From the NCBI RefSeq assembly GCF_900156895.1, contig NZ_FTPD01000014.1, positions 38,899 to 102,898 on the forward strand: a stretch of 64,000 nucleotides of DNA, in the 5' to 3' direction. The DNA is from Mesorhizobium prunaredense (GTDB taxonomy: Bacteria; Pseudomonadota; Alphaproteobacteria; Rhizobiales; Rhizobiaceae). The stretch's first letter is position 1, and every line of letters starts with the position of its first letter. The notes beneath the pieces were generated by a model, which did no database searches, was not told the DNA's origin, and saw only the letters and a program-made list of their open reading frames with translations. Below, piece after piece: positions 47,203 through 56,254 of this stretch. The translations under genes were made by a program, and so were the position numbers.

Positions 47203-48755
47203 CAGATGTTCGCGTCCGGCTGCTCGACGTAACGCGGAAACACGCCCTCCGGTGCGGGCAACGCACCCCCTGATACCAGCGCATGGTCCGCGTGGACATG
47301 CGCGAAATCGCGGCTGTCCTGTGGCACAGCCAGCAGGTCGAGCAGCTTGGCGGCCGATCCCGGAATGAAGGGCTGGCACAGCAGCGCCACGCGTCGGACG
47401 ACTTCCGCGGTCGTCCACAGCACCGTTTCCATGCGCGCCGGATCGGTCTTTCTGAGCGCCCAGGGTTCCTGCGAGGCGAAGTAGCGATCGGCCTCCGCCA
47501 CGACGCCAAAAATCGCCGCCAGCGCCAGATGGATGCCCTGCTCCGCCATTGCCTTGCGTGCAGTAGCAAGCGCCTCCACCGTCTGGTCGAGGATCGCCCT
47601 GTCGGCCTCTGCCAGCTCGCTGCGTTTCGGCACCATGCCGCCGCAGTTCTTGGCGATCATCGACAGCGAGCGCTGCGCCAGATTGCCAAGACCGTTGGCG
47701 AGGTCGGCATTGGTGCGGTTGACGATGGCCTCGTGGCTGTAGCTGCCGTCCTGGCCGAACGGCACCTCGCGCATGAAGAAATAGCGTACCTGATCGAGAC
47801 CGTAATGCTCGATCATCGCAAACGGATCGACGACATTGCCGACCGACTTCGACATCTTCTCGCCGCGGTTGAACAGAAAGCCATGCGCGAATACGCGCTT
47901 CGGCAGTTCGATCCCTGCCGACAGCAGGAAGGCCGGCCAGTAGACGGCATGGAAGCGGACGATGTCCTTGCCGATGACGTGGACGTTCGCCGGCCAGAAG
48001 GACCACCTGTCATCGGCCGCATCCGGATAACCGGCAGCCGTGATGTAGTTGGTCAGTGCATCGACCCAGACGTACATCACATGCTTGTCGTCGCCCGGCA
48101 CCGGCACGCCCCATTTGAACGTGGTGCGCGAGATCGAGAGGTCCTTCAGCCCGGATTTGACGAAGCTGACGATTTCGTTGCGCCGCTCCGCCGGTCCGAC
48201 AAATTCGGGGCTGTTCTCATAGAGCGCGAGCAACCTGTCCTGATAGGCGGAAAGGCGGAAGAAATAGCTCTCTTCCTCGGTCCATTCGACGGGCGAGCCG
48301 AGCGGTTCGCGACGCACGCCGTCGTCGCCGACCTTGGTTTCGGTCTCGTCGAAATAGGCTTCCTGCCGCACCGAATACCAGCCGCTATAGCGGTCGAGGT
48401 AAATGTCGCCATTTTCCGCCATGCGTGTCCAGATCGCCTGGCAGGCCTTGTAGTGGCGCTCCTCGGTGGTGCGGATGAAAACATCATTCGAACAGCCGGT
48501 CGTTTCAAGCATCGAGCGGAAGATCGCCGAATTGCGATCGGCAAGCGCTTTCGGCATCAGGCCTTCGGCGTCCGCCGTCTGCTGCATCTTCAAACCGTGC
48601 TCGTCGGTTCCCGAGACGAAGAAGACGTCCTTGCCGTCGAGCCGCTGAAAGCGGGCCAGCGTGTCGCTGGCGATGACATTGTAGGCATGACCGATATGCG
48701 GCTTGCCATTCGGATAGAAAATCGGCGTCGTGAGGTAGTATTTTTCGCGTGCCAT
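47202..48755 (-). CDS. metG: Methionyl-tRNA synthetase
   Basis: A 517-residue class I synthetase. HIGH is at residues 20-23 and KMSKS at 300-304. The zinc-knuckle Cys pairs of the E. coli-type enzyme are absent and there is no C-terminal tRNA-binding domain, so it belongs to the short MetRS form usual in alphaproteobacteria. ATG 48755 ([17 protein letters not shown]) is the family start. Genes holB-metG-tatD-MBL form one minus-strand cluster. Confidence 0.96.
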   Translation of the reverse strand: MAREKYYLTTPIFYPNGKPHIGHAYNVIASDTLARFQRLDGKDVFFVSGTDEHGLKMQQTADAEGLMPKALADRNSAIFRSMLETTGCSNDVFIRTTEERHYKACQAIWTRMAENGDIYLDRYSGWYSVRQEAYFDETETKVGDDGVRREPLGSPVEWTEEESYFFRLSAYQDRLLALYENSPEFVGPAERRNEIVSFVKSGLKDLSISRTTFKWGVPVPGDDKHVMYVWVDALTNYITAAGYPDAADDRWSFWPANVHVIGKDIVRFHAVYWPAFLLSAGIELPKRVFAHGFLFNRGEKMSKSVGNVVDPFAMIEHYGLDQVRYFFMREVPFGQDGSYSHEAIVNRTNADLANGLGNLAQRSLSMIAKNCGGMVPKRSELAEADRAILDQTVEALATARKAMAEQGIHLALAAIFGVVAEADRYFASQEPWALRKTDPARMETVLWTTAEVVRRVALLCQPFIPGSAAKLLDLLAVPQDSRDFAHVHADHALVSGGALPAPEGVFPRYVEQPDANI

Positions 48756-48836
48756 GGATGAGCCGTCATGAATGTCTGAATGAAAGATGCCGGTGAGATA
48801 TCGCATCGAAACGGCGATTGCCATCCCGATGGGCCG

Positions 48837-49892
48837 TCACATTCGCATTGCAGAATTCAGGCGGTCGATCATGGTCAAGGCATGCTGCTTCTTGTCGAGA
48901 TTGTAGGTGTCGGTTTCAGATATAGCCTTCAAAGCCTCGTGCCAAGTGTCCGACAGCGTTTTGGCCCGCGCCAGATCGCCCGCCAGCGCGGCCTGGCTAG
49001 CGCCGGTCGAGAGCAGGTCGAGCGCACGGCGGTTGAAAATATCGAACTGGATCGCCCGGTCGCGCCCGGCGACCGCCTCCGCGAGGCGATAGGCTCCGGC
49101 AACATCGCTCTTTCCCGCTGTCGCCAGGGCGTCGAGCGTCTCGGCGATTTCCAGCCCGCCATACTGCGTCAACAGGATTGCGGTGCGCGCGCTGCCCCCT
49201 GCCCGCTTGGCCAGTGCCGCGCGCGCCGCGGGATCGTCCGGTGGCGGTGGTTCGACGCTCTCCAGGACCGTCATCAGGCTCTCGGCATCGAGCGGCGTCA
49301 GCCGCACCATCTGGCAGCGCGAGCGGATCGTCGGCAACAGGCTGCCCGGCGCGTGGACGATGAGGATGAACAAGGTGCGTGCAGGTGGTTCTTCAAGATT
49401 CTTCAACAAGGCATTGGCAGCATTGGTATTCATGTCGTCGGCAGGGTCGACGATCACCACCCGGTAGCTGCCGTCATGCGAGGTCAGCGACAGGAAACGG
49501 CTGACCTTGCGGATCTCGTCGACGGTGACGACCGTCTTGAAACTCTTGGTCTTGTCGTTCGGCGGGCGGGTCAGATGCAGCACCGAAGGATGCGCGCCGG
49601 TGGCGATCTGGCGAAACAGCGATGACGCCGGATCGGGAGCGGCAAAGACCTCCGGCGCCTGTTCGAACGCCGGATGCTTCAACAAATGATGCGCCAGATG
49701 AAAGGCGAGCGTCGCCTTGCCGATGCCGACCGGCCCGACAAAGATCAGTGCATGCGGCAACTTCCCGGAGCGATAGGCTGATGCCAGCATGTTCGCTGCC
49801 TGGTCATGTCCGACCAGACGCGGCGTCTCGGATGGCTCCGGTACGCCGTCAAGCGTGTCGTGCTGTTCTGGTGCGATCCGTTCGAAAATCAT
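48837..49892 (-). CDS. holB: DNA polymerase III subunit delta prime
   Basis: A 351-residue clamp-loader subunit with an AAA+ N-terminus: [42 protein letters not shown] (in parts), then [19 protein letters not shown] and the sensor region [11 protein letters not shown]. It helps load the beta clamp on DNA. Its start overlaps the tmk stop by four bases; tmk-holB pairing is conserved widely. Confidence 0.94.
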   Translation of the reverse strand: MIFERIAPEQHDTLDGVPEPSETPRLVGHDQAANMLASAYRSGKLPHALIFVGPVGIGKATLAFHLAHHLLKHPAFEQAPEVFAAPDPASSLFRQIATGAHPSVLHLTRPPNDKTKSFKTVVTVDEIRKVSRFLSLTSHDGSYRVVIVDPADDMNTNAANALLKNLEEPPARTLFILIVHAPGSLLPTIRSRCQMVRLTPLDAESLMTVLESVEPPPPDDPAARAALAKRAGGSARTAILLTQYGGLEIAETLDALATAGKSDVAGAYRLAEAVAGRDRAIQFDIFNRRALDLLSTGASQAALAGDLARAKTLSDTWHEALKAISETDTYNLDKKQHALTMIDRLNSAMRM

Positions 49893-50560
49893 CCCGGCGC
49901 CTGCTTCCTGTGCCTCGGCGTCATCGTCTCCAGCGCCGCGAACACGGCGCCGGTGACGACATTCTCCACCGTGTCGGGGTCGGCGGACGCGTCGACGACG
50001 ATGCAGCGCTCGGGTTCTGCCGCGGCGATCGCCAGAAAGGCTTCGCGGCGGCGCTGGTGGATATCAAGCGTTTCCTTTTCGAAGCGGTCGGCGCCGGCAT
50101 CGGTGCCCCGCCGTGCGGTGGCGCGCCGCAGTCCTTCGGCCGGATCGATATCGAAGATCAGCGTCATGTCGGGCACCATGCCGTTGATGGCGACCTTCTC
50201 CAGCGCGCCCATGAAGGCTGGATCGAGGCCGCCGGTGACGCCCTGGTAGACGCGCGAGGAGTCCATGAAGCGATCACAAAGCACGATCGAGCCGCGCTCG
50301 ACCGCCGGCCGGATGACCTGCTCGACATGGTCGGAACGGGCAGCGGCGAACAGCAGCGCCTCCATCCTGGGGCCGAATGGCTCGGCAGCGCCGGAGAGAA
50401 GGACATGCCGGACCGCCTCTGCGCCTGGCGAGCCGCCCGGCTCGCGCGTGACAAGGACATCGTATTGCTTGGCGCGCATCTTGCTGGCCAGTCGCTCGAT
50501 CTGCGTCGACTTGCCTGCCCCTTCTCCGCCTTCGAAGGTGATGAAGAATCCGCTCACCAA
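49889..50560 (-). CDS. tmk: Thymidylate kinase
   Basis: A 223-residue P-loop kinase that phosphorylates dTMP to dTDP. The P-loop is [16 protein letters not shown], followed by [18 protein letters not shown], the DR(Y/F) motif in LCDRFMDSS and [15 protein letters not shown]. It lies between dac and holB, the usual rhizobial order. Confidence 0.96.
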   Translation of the reverse strand: MVSGFFITFEGGEGAGKSTQIERLASKMRAKQYDVLVTREPGGSPGAEAVRHVLLSGAAEPFGPRMEALLFAAARSDHVEQVIRPAVERGSIVLCDRFMDSSRVYQGVTGGLDPAFMGALEKVAINGMVPDMTLIFDIDPAEGLRRATARRGTDAGADRFEKETLDIHQRRREAFLAIAAAEPERCIVVDASADPDTVENVVTGAVFAALETMTPRHRKQAPG

Positions 50561-50623
50561 AGCCTTTGTCCATGCTGCGGACCGTAATAGTCCTGACTTG
50601 AGAAAAGGTCCACGCCGCGGCTG

Positions 50624-51790
50624 CTAACGCAGCCAGCCGACCGCCAGTTCCTTGGCGGCGTCGAGCGCGCGTTGCGGCAGCGAGCCGACGCCAACCGTTT
50701 CGGCGGCGAAAAGCGGCGTCTCCTGGCTCAGCGTGTCACCGATCCAGACCCGCAGCGCGCCCACCGGCTGCCCCTCTTCCACGGGGGCTGCAACCGGTCC
50801 CTCATAGACGATTCTGGCGGTCAGCTTGTCGCGGTTGGCGATCGGCAGGAAGATGACCACGGGCGCTTTTGCCTTCAGCGCCACGCCGGATTTCGCACCG
50901 CCGAAAACCTGGGCCTCGCCGACCACCTCGTCCTTGGCGAAAATCTCGGTCTTCTGGAAGGAACGAAGGCCCCAATCGAGCAGCTTTCGCGCTTCCTCGG
51001 CGCGCTCGCGGTCGCTTGCCAGGCCGCTCATCGCCGCAATGACCCGCCTGCCACTGTGGCTGACCGAGCCGACGATGCCGAAGCCGGATGCCTCGCTCCT
51101 GCCGATCGCCAGGCCGTCGGCGCCAATATCCATCGCCAGCAGCGGGTTGCGGTTCCTCTGGGTGATCTTGTTCCAGGTGAAGTCCTTCTGGCCGTAGTAG
51201 CGATAAAGGTCCGGGTACTCGCGCCAGATATGCAGGGCAAGGAGTGCAAGCTCTCGAACCGTCGTCTGCTGGCCATCGGCCGGCAGACCGGTTGCATTGA
51301 CGAATGTCGATTTCTCGAGGCCAATCTGCCTTGCACGCTCGGTCATCTCAGTCGCGAAATTCGCCTCCGACCCGGCAAAACCTTCGGCGATGATGATGCA
51401 GCCGTCATTGGCTGCCTGGACCGTCACGCCCTGGATCAGATCCTCAAGCCGGATCGTCGACTTGAGCTGGGCAAACATCGTCGATGTTCCGGATGGCGCG
51501 CCGCCGGTGCGCCATGCGTTCTCACTCACCACGAATGTATCGTCGAGCGTCACGCGCCCCGATTTGATGGCGTTGAACACCACCTCCATCGTCATCAGCT
51601 TGGCCAGCGACGCCGGCTGAATCGGCCTGTCGGCATCCTTGGAAAACAGCACCGTTCCGGTTTCGGCATCGATCATGAAGGCCTGCGCGGCCTTGGTTTC
51701 GAAAAGCTGCGCCGCAGCCGGAGCCAGCGAAAGCAGCAGGAGGCCAAAACCCAGGAGCCCGGCGAGAGGCGCGGCGAAGCGAAATTTCAT
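50624..51790 (-). CDS. D-alanyl-D-alanine carboxypeptidase family protein with altered SXN and KTG motifs
   Basis: A 388-residue protein of the S11 (DacA/DacC) penicillin-binding family with a signal peptide (LLGFGLLLLSLAPAAAQ). The nucleophile motif SLAK (Ser61, Lys64) is intact. The SXN motif reads Ala126-Ala127-Asn128 and the KTG motif reads Ala228-Ile229-Gly230. Surrounding sequence (ATGLPADGQQ, NRNPLLAMDIGADGL) is well kept, and a C-terminal PBP5-type domain follows. Either this is a subgroup with changed motifs or it has lost carboxypeptidase activity. It follows rlpA in the same direction. Confidence 0.88.
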   Translation of the reverse strand: MKFRFAAPLAGLLGFGLLLLSLAPAAAQLFETKAAQAFMIDAETGTVLFSKDADRPIQPASLAKLMTMEVVFNAIKSGRVTLDDTFVVSENAWRTGGAPSGTSTMFAQLKSTIRLEDLIQGVTVQAANDGCIIIAEGFAGSEANFATEMTERARQIGLEKSTFVNATGLPADGQQTTVRELALLALHIWREYPDLYRYYGQKDFTWNKITQRNRNPLLAMDIGADGLAIGRSEASGFGIVGSVSHSGRRVIAAMSGLASDRERAEEARKLLDWGLRSFQKTEIFAKDEVVGEAQVFGGAKSGVALKAKAPVVIFLPIANRDKLTARIVYEGPVAAPVEEGQPVGALRVWIGDTLSQETPLFAAETVGVGSLPQRALDAAKELAVGWLR

Positions 51791-51897
51791 GAGAAGTTCG
51801 ACCTGTCAGCCGGTAGTTCCGGGCAAGCTCTATCAGGCTTTGACCCGGCCGAGCAACCGCGCGATGGACGACTGGCCAAAACTCCAGGTTTTGCCGG

Positions 51898-53118
51898 TCA
51901 ATTCCGAACCACGAGCGCGTCCGGCGCGCCATGCGACCATGCCGCCTGCAGCATCTCGTCCAGGCTGCCATGGCCGTCCGGATAGAGATTGACCGAATAC
52001 CAGTCCTTGCCCTCGAATTCGGAGCGCTGGATTTCGGTCTTGCCGAAGCCGGAAAGCTGGGTTGCCACCTGCTGCGCCTCGGCGGCGTCCTCGAACGAGC
52101 CCGCCGCGATATAGTCCGTGGGCGAAACGGCCGAAGGAACTTGCTGCTTCCACGATTGCAGGATTTCGGCGGGCGACATGCCGGCGCCATCCAGCGCGGC
52201 AAAGACAGTGGAAGGCACGCGTTCGTTGGCGTAAGACAGCGTCGCCACGTTGAACGGCGATTGCGGCGGCAGATTGATCTGCGGCCGTTCCGGCACGATC
52301 GGCCCGAAATCGGGCAGCGTCACGCTGCCAGCGGCCGGCATCTGCGCCGCCACGACAGGCTTTGTCGATGCGGAATTCGTCAACTGACCGGGAAAGGGAG
52401 CGGCCGCCAACGCCGTGCTCGGCGATGGTCCATTCATGGCGATCATGACGCCGGTGGGCAGGCCGTCCGACGGATCCGGCGCCCTGTTGCCGGGATGGTA
52501 AGAGGCCATCAGATATTGTTCGTCATTGCCGTGAAGCGGCGCCCGTCCGACATATTCGACCTTCACCTTGGCCGTGCCGATATTGGCATAGTCGAGCATT
52601 TCGGCGGCGCGCTTCGACACATCGATGATGCGCCCGTCATGGTAGGGACCGCGATCGTTGACACGCACGATGACCGAGCTGCCGGTCTTGAGATTGGTGA
52701 CGCGCGCATAGCTCGGCAGCGGCATTGTCGGATGCGCGCCGGTCAGATGTGTCATGTCGTAGACTTCGCCGTTGGCGGTCAGCCTGCCGTGGAAGGCTTC
52801 GCCATACCAGGAGGCGAAACCCTTCTTGGCGTAGCGCCTGTCTTCCTTCGGATAATACCACTTGCCGCGCACTTGATAGGGTTTGCCGAGCTGATCGCGT
52901 CCGCCGCCACGCTGCAGGCCCGACATTTTGAAGGTAACGCGCGGGCTGGCTTTTACGCCATATTCGGATTCGGCAAAATATTCCTTGGAGCGAGGCTTCT
53001 TGTTGACCATTGCCTTCGGCTGTGGCGGCGCCGCGCAAGCCGCCAGCAAGGCAGCCGACAGGGCACACAACGCGAAAGCGGAAGCGCGACGAAGACGCGG
53101 GCGCGTCGTGCTTTGCAT
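51898..53118 (-). CDS. rlpA: Septal ring lytic transglycosylase RlpA, SPOR-domain lipoprotein
   Basis: A 406-residue outer-membrane lipoprotein (signal ALSAALLAAC, lipidated Cys about residue 28). The double-psi barrel has ASWYGEAFHGRLTANGEVYD and RVNDRGPYHDGRIIDVS, which contain the catalytic Asp and His. The C-terminal SPOR-like domain (about residues 330-400) binds denuded septal glycan. ATG 53118 is preceded by GAGAGGGGA; the in-frame TTG at 53142 lies upstream of that site. Confidence 0.93.
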   Translation of the reverse strand: MQSTTRPRLRRASAFALCALSAALLAACAAPPQPKAMVNKKPRSKEYFAESEYGVKASPRVTFKMSGLQRGGGRDQLGKPYQVRGKWYYPKEDRRYAKKGFASWYGEAFHGRLTANGEVYDMTHLTGAHPTMPLPSYARVTNLKTGSSVIVRVNDRGPYHDGRIIDVSKRAAEMLDYANIGTAKVKVEYVGRAPLHGNDEQYLMASYHPGNRAPDPSDGLPTGVMIAMNGPSPSTALAAAPFPGQLTNSASTKPVVAAQMPAAGSVTLPDFGPIVPERPQINLPPQSPFNVATLSYANERVPSTVFAALDGAGMSPAEILQSWKQQVPSAVSPTDYIAAGSFEDAAEAQQVATQLSGFGKTEIQRSEFEGKDWYSVNLYPDGHGSLDEMLQAAWSHGAPDALVVRN

Positions 53119-53534
53119 TTTTCGATTGTCCCCTCTCAACAAAGGCGCCGCAACTTGACCGTCGGCAGGGCCAAAACCTACCCGACAATGCCAGCGACAC
53201 CTTGATTCCCAATCCCTTGTGCACAGGAATTGTTTATCACCGTATTAACCGATTATGGTCGGAACCGGGCGAGATTGTGGCGCAAACCGTCCCGGTGGTC
53301 GCTGTGAAAAATCACGGCTTTTCGAGCTTCGGCGCTGCGCTGTTCGTCCTGCTTCAGCCCCGACGTCAAGCGACCATGCCCTGCCCTTGGCAGGAACCGG
53401 CAACAGCCGGTTGACAGGACTTCGTTGGCCGCACTAGAGCAATGAAGCGCGAACGATCTCCGCGCAACGCAGCTGTGCCCACAGGGTACGCGTTGCGATC
53501 AGGACGAGCGTCCAAGTGGTTGAAAAATCACGAT
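53119..53534. other. Intergenic region before the tRNA cluster
   Basis: 416 bp with no gene I can support. It should hold the rlpA promoter on the minus strand and the original tRNA-Ser promoter on the plus strand, but I could not place either with confidence. Confidence 0.5.
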
Positions 53535-53580
53535 GGAGGGATGGCCGAGCGGTTTAAGGCACCGGTCTTGAAAACCGGCG
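53535..53580 (+). pseudogene. Truncated tRNA-Ser (5' half, anticodon UGA)
   Basis: Starts with acceptor strand GGAGGGA, then the D arm (GGCCGAGCGGTTTAAGGC) and an intact anticodon arm CCGGT-CTTGAAA-ACCGG. After CG it leaves tRNA sequence; no variable arm, T arm or matching TCCCTCC acceptor follows. It is the left part of a disrupted tRNA-Ser gene. Confidence 0.85.
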
Positions 53581-53637
53581 AAAGGAAGCAGGACAGTCAA
53601 GTATTTTCAGGCACTTAACTGCACCGTTGGTGAAAAA

Positions 53638-53675
53638 ATGCAGCACAAATGCAGCAAGAGCCCGAAAATGCGGCA
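53638..53675 (+). repeat. Three ATGCRGCA direct repeats beside the tRNA junction
   Basis: ATGCAGCA at 53638-53645 and 53649-53656 and ATGCGGCA at 53668-53675. They lie between the broken and the intact tRNA-Ser and could be recombinase arm sites of a lost integrase. This is an inference from position only. Confidence 0.35.
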
Positions 53676-53685
53676 TAGAGCACTA

Positions 53686-53775
53686 GGAAGAGTGGCCGAG
53701 TGGTTTAAGGCACCAGTCTTGAAAACTGGCGTACGGGGAACCGTACCGTGGGTTCAAATCCCACCTCTTCCGCCA
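53686..53775 (+). tRNA. tRNA-Ser (anticodon UGA)
   Basis: A complete 90-nt class II tRNA. Acceptor GGAAGAG / CTCTTCC, discriminator G and encoded CCA; anticodon arm CCAGT-CTTGAAA-ACTGG with anticodon UGA; a long variable arm TACGG-GGAA-CCGTA; T arm GTGGG-TTCAAAT-CCCAC. It is probably the functional replacement for the truncated copy 150 bp upstream. Confidence 0.97.
53744..53775 (+). repeat. Direct repeat (left att-like copy) within tRNA-Ser
   Basis: The last 32 bases of the intact tRNA (from TACCGTGGGTTC to the CCA end) are repeated exactly at 54399-54430, 655 bp away. This is the usual footprint of site-specific integration at a tRNA 3' end. Confidence 0.85.
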
Positions 53776-53862
53776 GCCCTCCCCTCCAATTGCCCCCGCT
53801 TGACGGCGGCTTGCCCTTAGAGGACCAACTTCACCACCAAAGTGGCATCAGGAGGAGGAACC

Positions 53863-54363
53863 ATGCCGAGCCAGGTCTGGAACAAACCCAAATCGCATCG
53901 GCGGTCGTTTTCAGCGCCATTGGCGTTGCGACAAATGTCCCCGACGAGAGCCATCCTTCTCGCTGCCGGCTTCTCGTCCTTTGCCACTGCGACGTCGGGT
54001 GCAGAGTTGCAGACAAGCTGCATCGAACCGCCTGCGACAGTCATCGAGATCACCGGCGTTAACACCAAACATGCACGCGCCACGGCAAAATTCACGGAGC
54101 CGGATATCGTCAAGGCATGCCATGAAGGCTATGTGGCCCAAGGCGGATATGCCTCGCCCGAAGAGTGCATTCGCCAGACGAAAGCGGACCTTCTCGGCGA
54201 TGCAATTCGTGCGGAAGCAAATTGCAGTAAGGGCACCATCAAGTTGGGGCAAATGTCCTTCAAAATGCCCGTTGAAAGTAACTGCGCCTCCGGCGGCATT
54301 TTTGCCGCGCCAGCTTTCACAATGCTCTGCCCTAAATATCGAGGCAAGGTTGTGAATGAATGA
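53863..54363 (+). CDS. Exported hypothetical protein lying between the tRNA repeats
   Basis: A 166-residue protein with four or more Cys in the mature part. Start ATG 53863 follows GGAGGAGG; an in-frame ATG at 53935 (MSPTRAILLAAGFSSFATATSGA) would give a clean signal peptide. The mature domain includes ACHEGYVAQGGYASPEECIRQ and a C-terminal TMLCPKYRG. No family recognised. It is the only gene of the 623-bp segment between the two 32-bp tRNA repeats. Confidence 0.65.
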   Translation: MPSQVWNKPKSHRRSFSAPLALRQMSPTRAILLAAGFSSFATATSGAELQTSCIEPPATVIEITGVNTKHARATAKFTEPDIVKACHEGYVAQGGYASPEECIRQTKADLLGDAIRAEANCSKGTIKLGQMSFKMPVESNCASGGIFAAPAFTMLCPKYRGKVVNE

Positions 54364-54658
54364 GCGAGCGTTAGCTTTCTTGAAAATGGGTGGAAGCTTA
54401 CCGTGGGTTCAAATCCCACCTCTTCCGCCAATCCTCTTTGCGCTGGCCGCCCTCGTCGAGCGCTTCCGCTCAGATAGGGCTTGGCGCGACCAGGAAGACA
54501 TTTTGCCGATTTTGCCGCCATCCACGGTGACGGAGATCATGGAGAAGGCTGGCCGCCACCGCGACGCTGATGGCAACTGGAGCCAAGTCGATCTCGACTG
54601 GCTGTGGGCGGAATGTGCCAAGCGCGTCACAGGCCCGGTTCCTGAAGGAAGCACATGA
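54356..54658 (+). CDS. Hypothetical protein, uncertain start
   Basis: The frame runs through the tRNA remnant, so its first 25 or so codons are unlikely to be used. The C-terminal part (EIMEKAGRHRDADGNWSQVDLDWLWAE in segments) looks like real protein. In-frame starts after the tRNA are TTG 54503 (with AGGAAG upstream) and GTG 54527. It overlaps the next gene by four bases (ATGA). No family recognised. Confidence 0.4.
   Translation: MNERALAFLKMGGSLPWVQIPPLPPILFALAALVERFRSDRAWRDQEDILPILPPSTVTEIMEKAGRHRDADGNWSQVDLDWLWAECAKRVTGPVPEGST
54378..54430 (+). pseudogene. tRNA-Ser 3' fragment (right att-like copy)
   Basis: TCTTGAAAA of the anticodon loop is followed by a shortened, changed variable region and then an exact 32-base copy of the T arm and acceptor 3' strand (54399-54430). 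No 5' half is present. It is 6 bases shorter than the same part of the intact tRNA. Confidence 0.85.
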
Positions 54659-54849
54659 TGCCCGTCACCAGCCGCATGGAATGGAACGGCAACAACTGGA
54701 TCATCATCCTCGACAACGGCCCGCGTGGCCGCATCGAGATGACGCTCGACGACTTCGTTGCTCTGGCCATCGAACTCAAAACCGTTCTTTCCCTTGATTT
54801 TTCGGGGGAAGAGCCGCTGCCCCCAGACCAACCAGACCTGCAAGACTGA
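54655..54849 (+). CDS. Small hypothetical protein
   Basis: A 64-residue acidic protein: RMEWNGNNWIIILDNGPRGR, then MTLDDFVALAIELKTVL and a Pro-rich tail. Its start is coupled to the preceding frame by ATGA. It looks like a phage or island accessory protein; no function assigned. Confidence 0.5.
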   Translation: MMPVTSRMEWNGNNWIIILDNGPRGRIEMTLDDFVALAIELKTVLSLDFSGEEPLPPDQPDLQD

Positions 54850-54929
54850 GCAGCGGGTTCTTTGCCCATCCTCATCGCTTATTTTGATCTGGTCGGCGGC
54901 CTGATCTCCCGATCGCTTCGCGCCTCGGC

Positions 54930-54969
54930 TGGCGACTAGCTCAGCGGGAGAGCACACCCTTCACACGGC
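54930..54969 (+). pseudogene. Truncated tRNA-Val (5' half, anticodon CAC)
   Basis: TAGCTCAGCGGGAGAGC is a standard D arm and CACCC-TTCACAC-GG is an anticodon arm with anticodon CAC, cut after two bases of the 3' stem strand. The 5' base of the acceptor is T rather than G. No T arm follows. It marks an insertion junction within the anticodon arm. Confidence 0.75.
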
Positions 54970-54980
54970 TTGCTGAGCCA

Positions 54981-55391
54981 TCATCTGCCGTCAAGGAACT
55001 CAGCACTCAGACTGCCCTGATTGGCCTCCAGCCAAGCTTTGGACGCCTCGAAGTCAGGCACGACGGTCCGAAGGAAATCCCAGAACGCAGGTCCATGCGA
55101 GCGATGCCGGAGATGGGCAAGTTCATGGGCAACGACATACTCCAGCACCTTCCTCGGCGCGAAAATGAGATGCCAGCTGATGAGGATGTTGCCCTCGGGG
55201 CCGCACGATCCCCAGCCGCTTGCAAAATCAGCGACGCGGATCGAGCGAGGCGCAAGCCCGAACCGGGTCTTGTAGCCTGCGGCGATCTCCGTCACGTCAC
55301 GCCGAACGCGCCGCTTCAGCCACAGTTTGAGTTCGCTGGCGACGAGTTGGTCGGCGTCATCGTCTATCCCCGTCGCGGATGTAGCGGGCAA
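54981..55391 (-). CDS. Truncated YgjP-type (DUF45/M48-like) metallopeptidase
   Basis: 136 residues corresponding to the C-terminal half of the YgjP/DUF45 family: WGSCGPEGNILISWHLIFAP, then the zinc site HELAHLRHRSHGPAFW. Family members are usually about 230 residues; the N-terminal beta domain is missing. The only possible start is a TTG without a ribosome-binding site, and the first 15 residues are non-family. It sits beside the tRNA-Val break and is probably a remnant. Confidence 0.65.
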   Translation of the reverse strand: MPATSATGIDDDADQLVASELKLWLKRRVRRDVTEIAAGYKTRFGLAPRSIRVADFASGWGSCGPEGNILISWHLIFAPRKVLEYVVAHELAHLRHRSHGPAFWDFLRTVVPDFEASKAWLEANQGSLSAEFLDGR

Positions 55392-55606
55392 GCGACGTCG
55401 GACGCATGACCGGTCTGCGCCCTGAACTTGAATGTCGATGCGCCAGCCATCACGGCGCGCGTCTTAGTGGGGCTCCACAAAGCCACCCCCACCCCTTGCC
55501 TGCCGATGAAGCCGGGGGATATGCGTACCATTGTCTTCGGCGGGTTGGGCGAGACCTACATCGACACGATCATCGCGGCGCGGGACGCGGCAAAGAAAAA
55601 GGGCGG
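55392..55606. other. Remnant region with a copied fragment
   Basis: No supported gene. A small frame at 55428-55610 encodes a possible short peptide (LGETYIDTIIAARDAAKKKGG end). Bases 55467-55533 resemble bases 58197-58262, so both may derive from one decayed gene. Confidence 0.4.
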
Positions 55607-56254
55607 CTAGTTGCCGCCCTCCTGCCACCTGCCGAAAGCCTGCACCAGCGCCTTGACCACCGGAGCCCGGCGATCCCGCCGGGTGTCATGCACGCTACGC
55701 CACCGCTCGTTCTCCTGCGCCAGCCAGATCATGACCACCCGCTTGTCGTCCCAAAGCGCCTCGGTGCCTGCCAGCGGGTCGAGGCCGAGTTGCCGCTCAG
55801 CGCCGACGAGGTCGAGCGGCAGCACCATCATGCCGGGCAGGCCTTCCCATGCCGGGCGGCGCATCTGGTAGACAGTCGGATCGATGAGGAAGCTGTCGAC
55901 CAACACCACCATGTGACCGGACCAAGCGACCGGCGTGTCGCGCGTGTCGCGCTTGTCGAGCGTCCGCATCCCCTTGTGATCGCCGACCCCCACCGAGTGC
56001 GTCTGGTTGCCCTCGGCATCGAGGCCGCGCACGATGGTGTAGACGGTCTGCAGCCGGGCGTCCTTGAAGCCGATGCGCCAGAGGAAGTCGCGCACCGCAA
56101 GCGAGGCCAGCACGCAACTCTCCTTCGACTTGCCGGGAACGATGTTGCTGACGGTGCTGTCGAACGCCGGGTGCAGTTTGTCGGCGATCACCGCCAGCGC
56201 CTTGACCAGCTTCGCCGGGGGCTCGCCGATGATCATGAGGTCGTCCGGCTTCAT
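55607..56254 (-). CDS. Putative transglutaminase-like or papain-like cysteine hydrolase, island-borne
   Basis: A 215-residue cytoplasmic protein. It has a possible Cys-His-Asp triad in the order of transglutaminase-like enzymes: Cys in ESCVLASLAVRDFL (about residue 47), His in WSGHMVVLVD (about residue 107) and Asp in FLIDPTVYQMRRP. The W-x-GH...D-x-T-x-Q pattern is common in such proteins. This is a motif-level guess, not a family match. It overlaps the upstream AlpA-like gene by four bases. Good ribosome-binding site (GAGGGG). Confidence 0.55.
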   Translation of the reverse strand: MKPDDLMIIGEPPAKLVKALAVIADKLHPAFDSTVSNIVPGKSKESCVLASLAVRDFLWRIGFKDARLQTVYTIVRGLDAEGNQTHSVGVGDHKGMRTLDKRDTRDTPVAWSGHMVVLVDSFLIDPTVYQMRRPAWEGLPGMMVLPLDLVGAERQLGLDPLAGTEALWDDKRVVMIWLAQENERWRSVHDTRRDRRAPVVKALVQAFGRWQEGGN

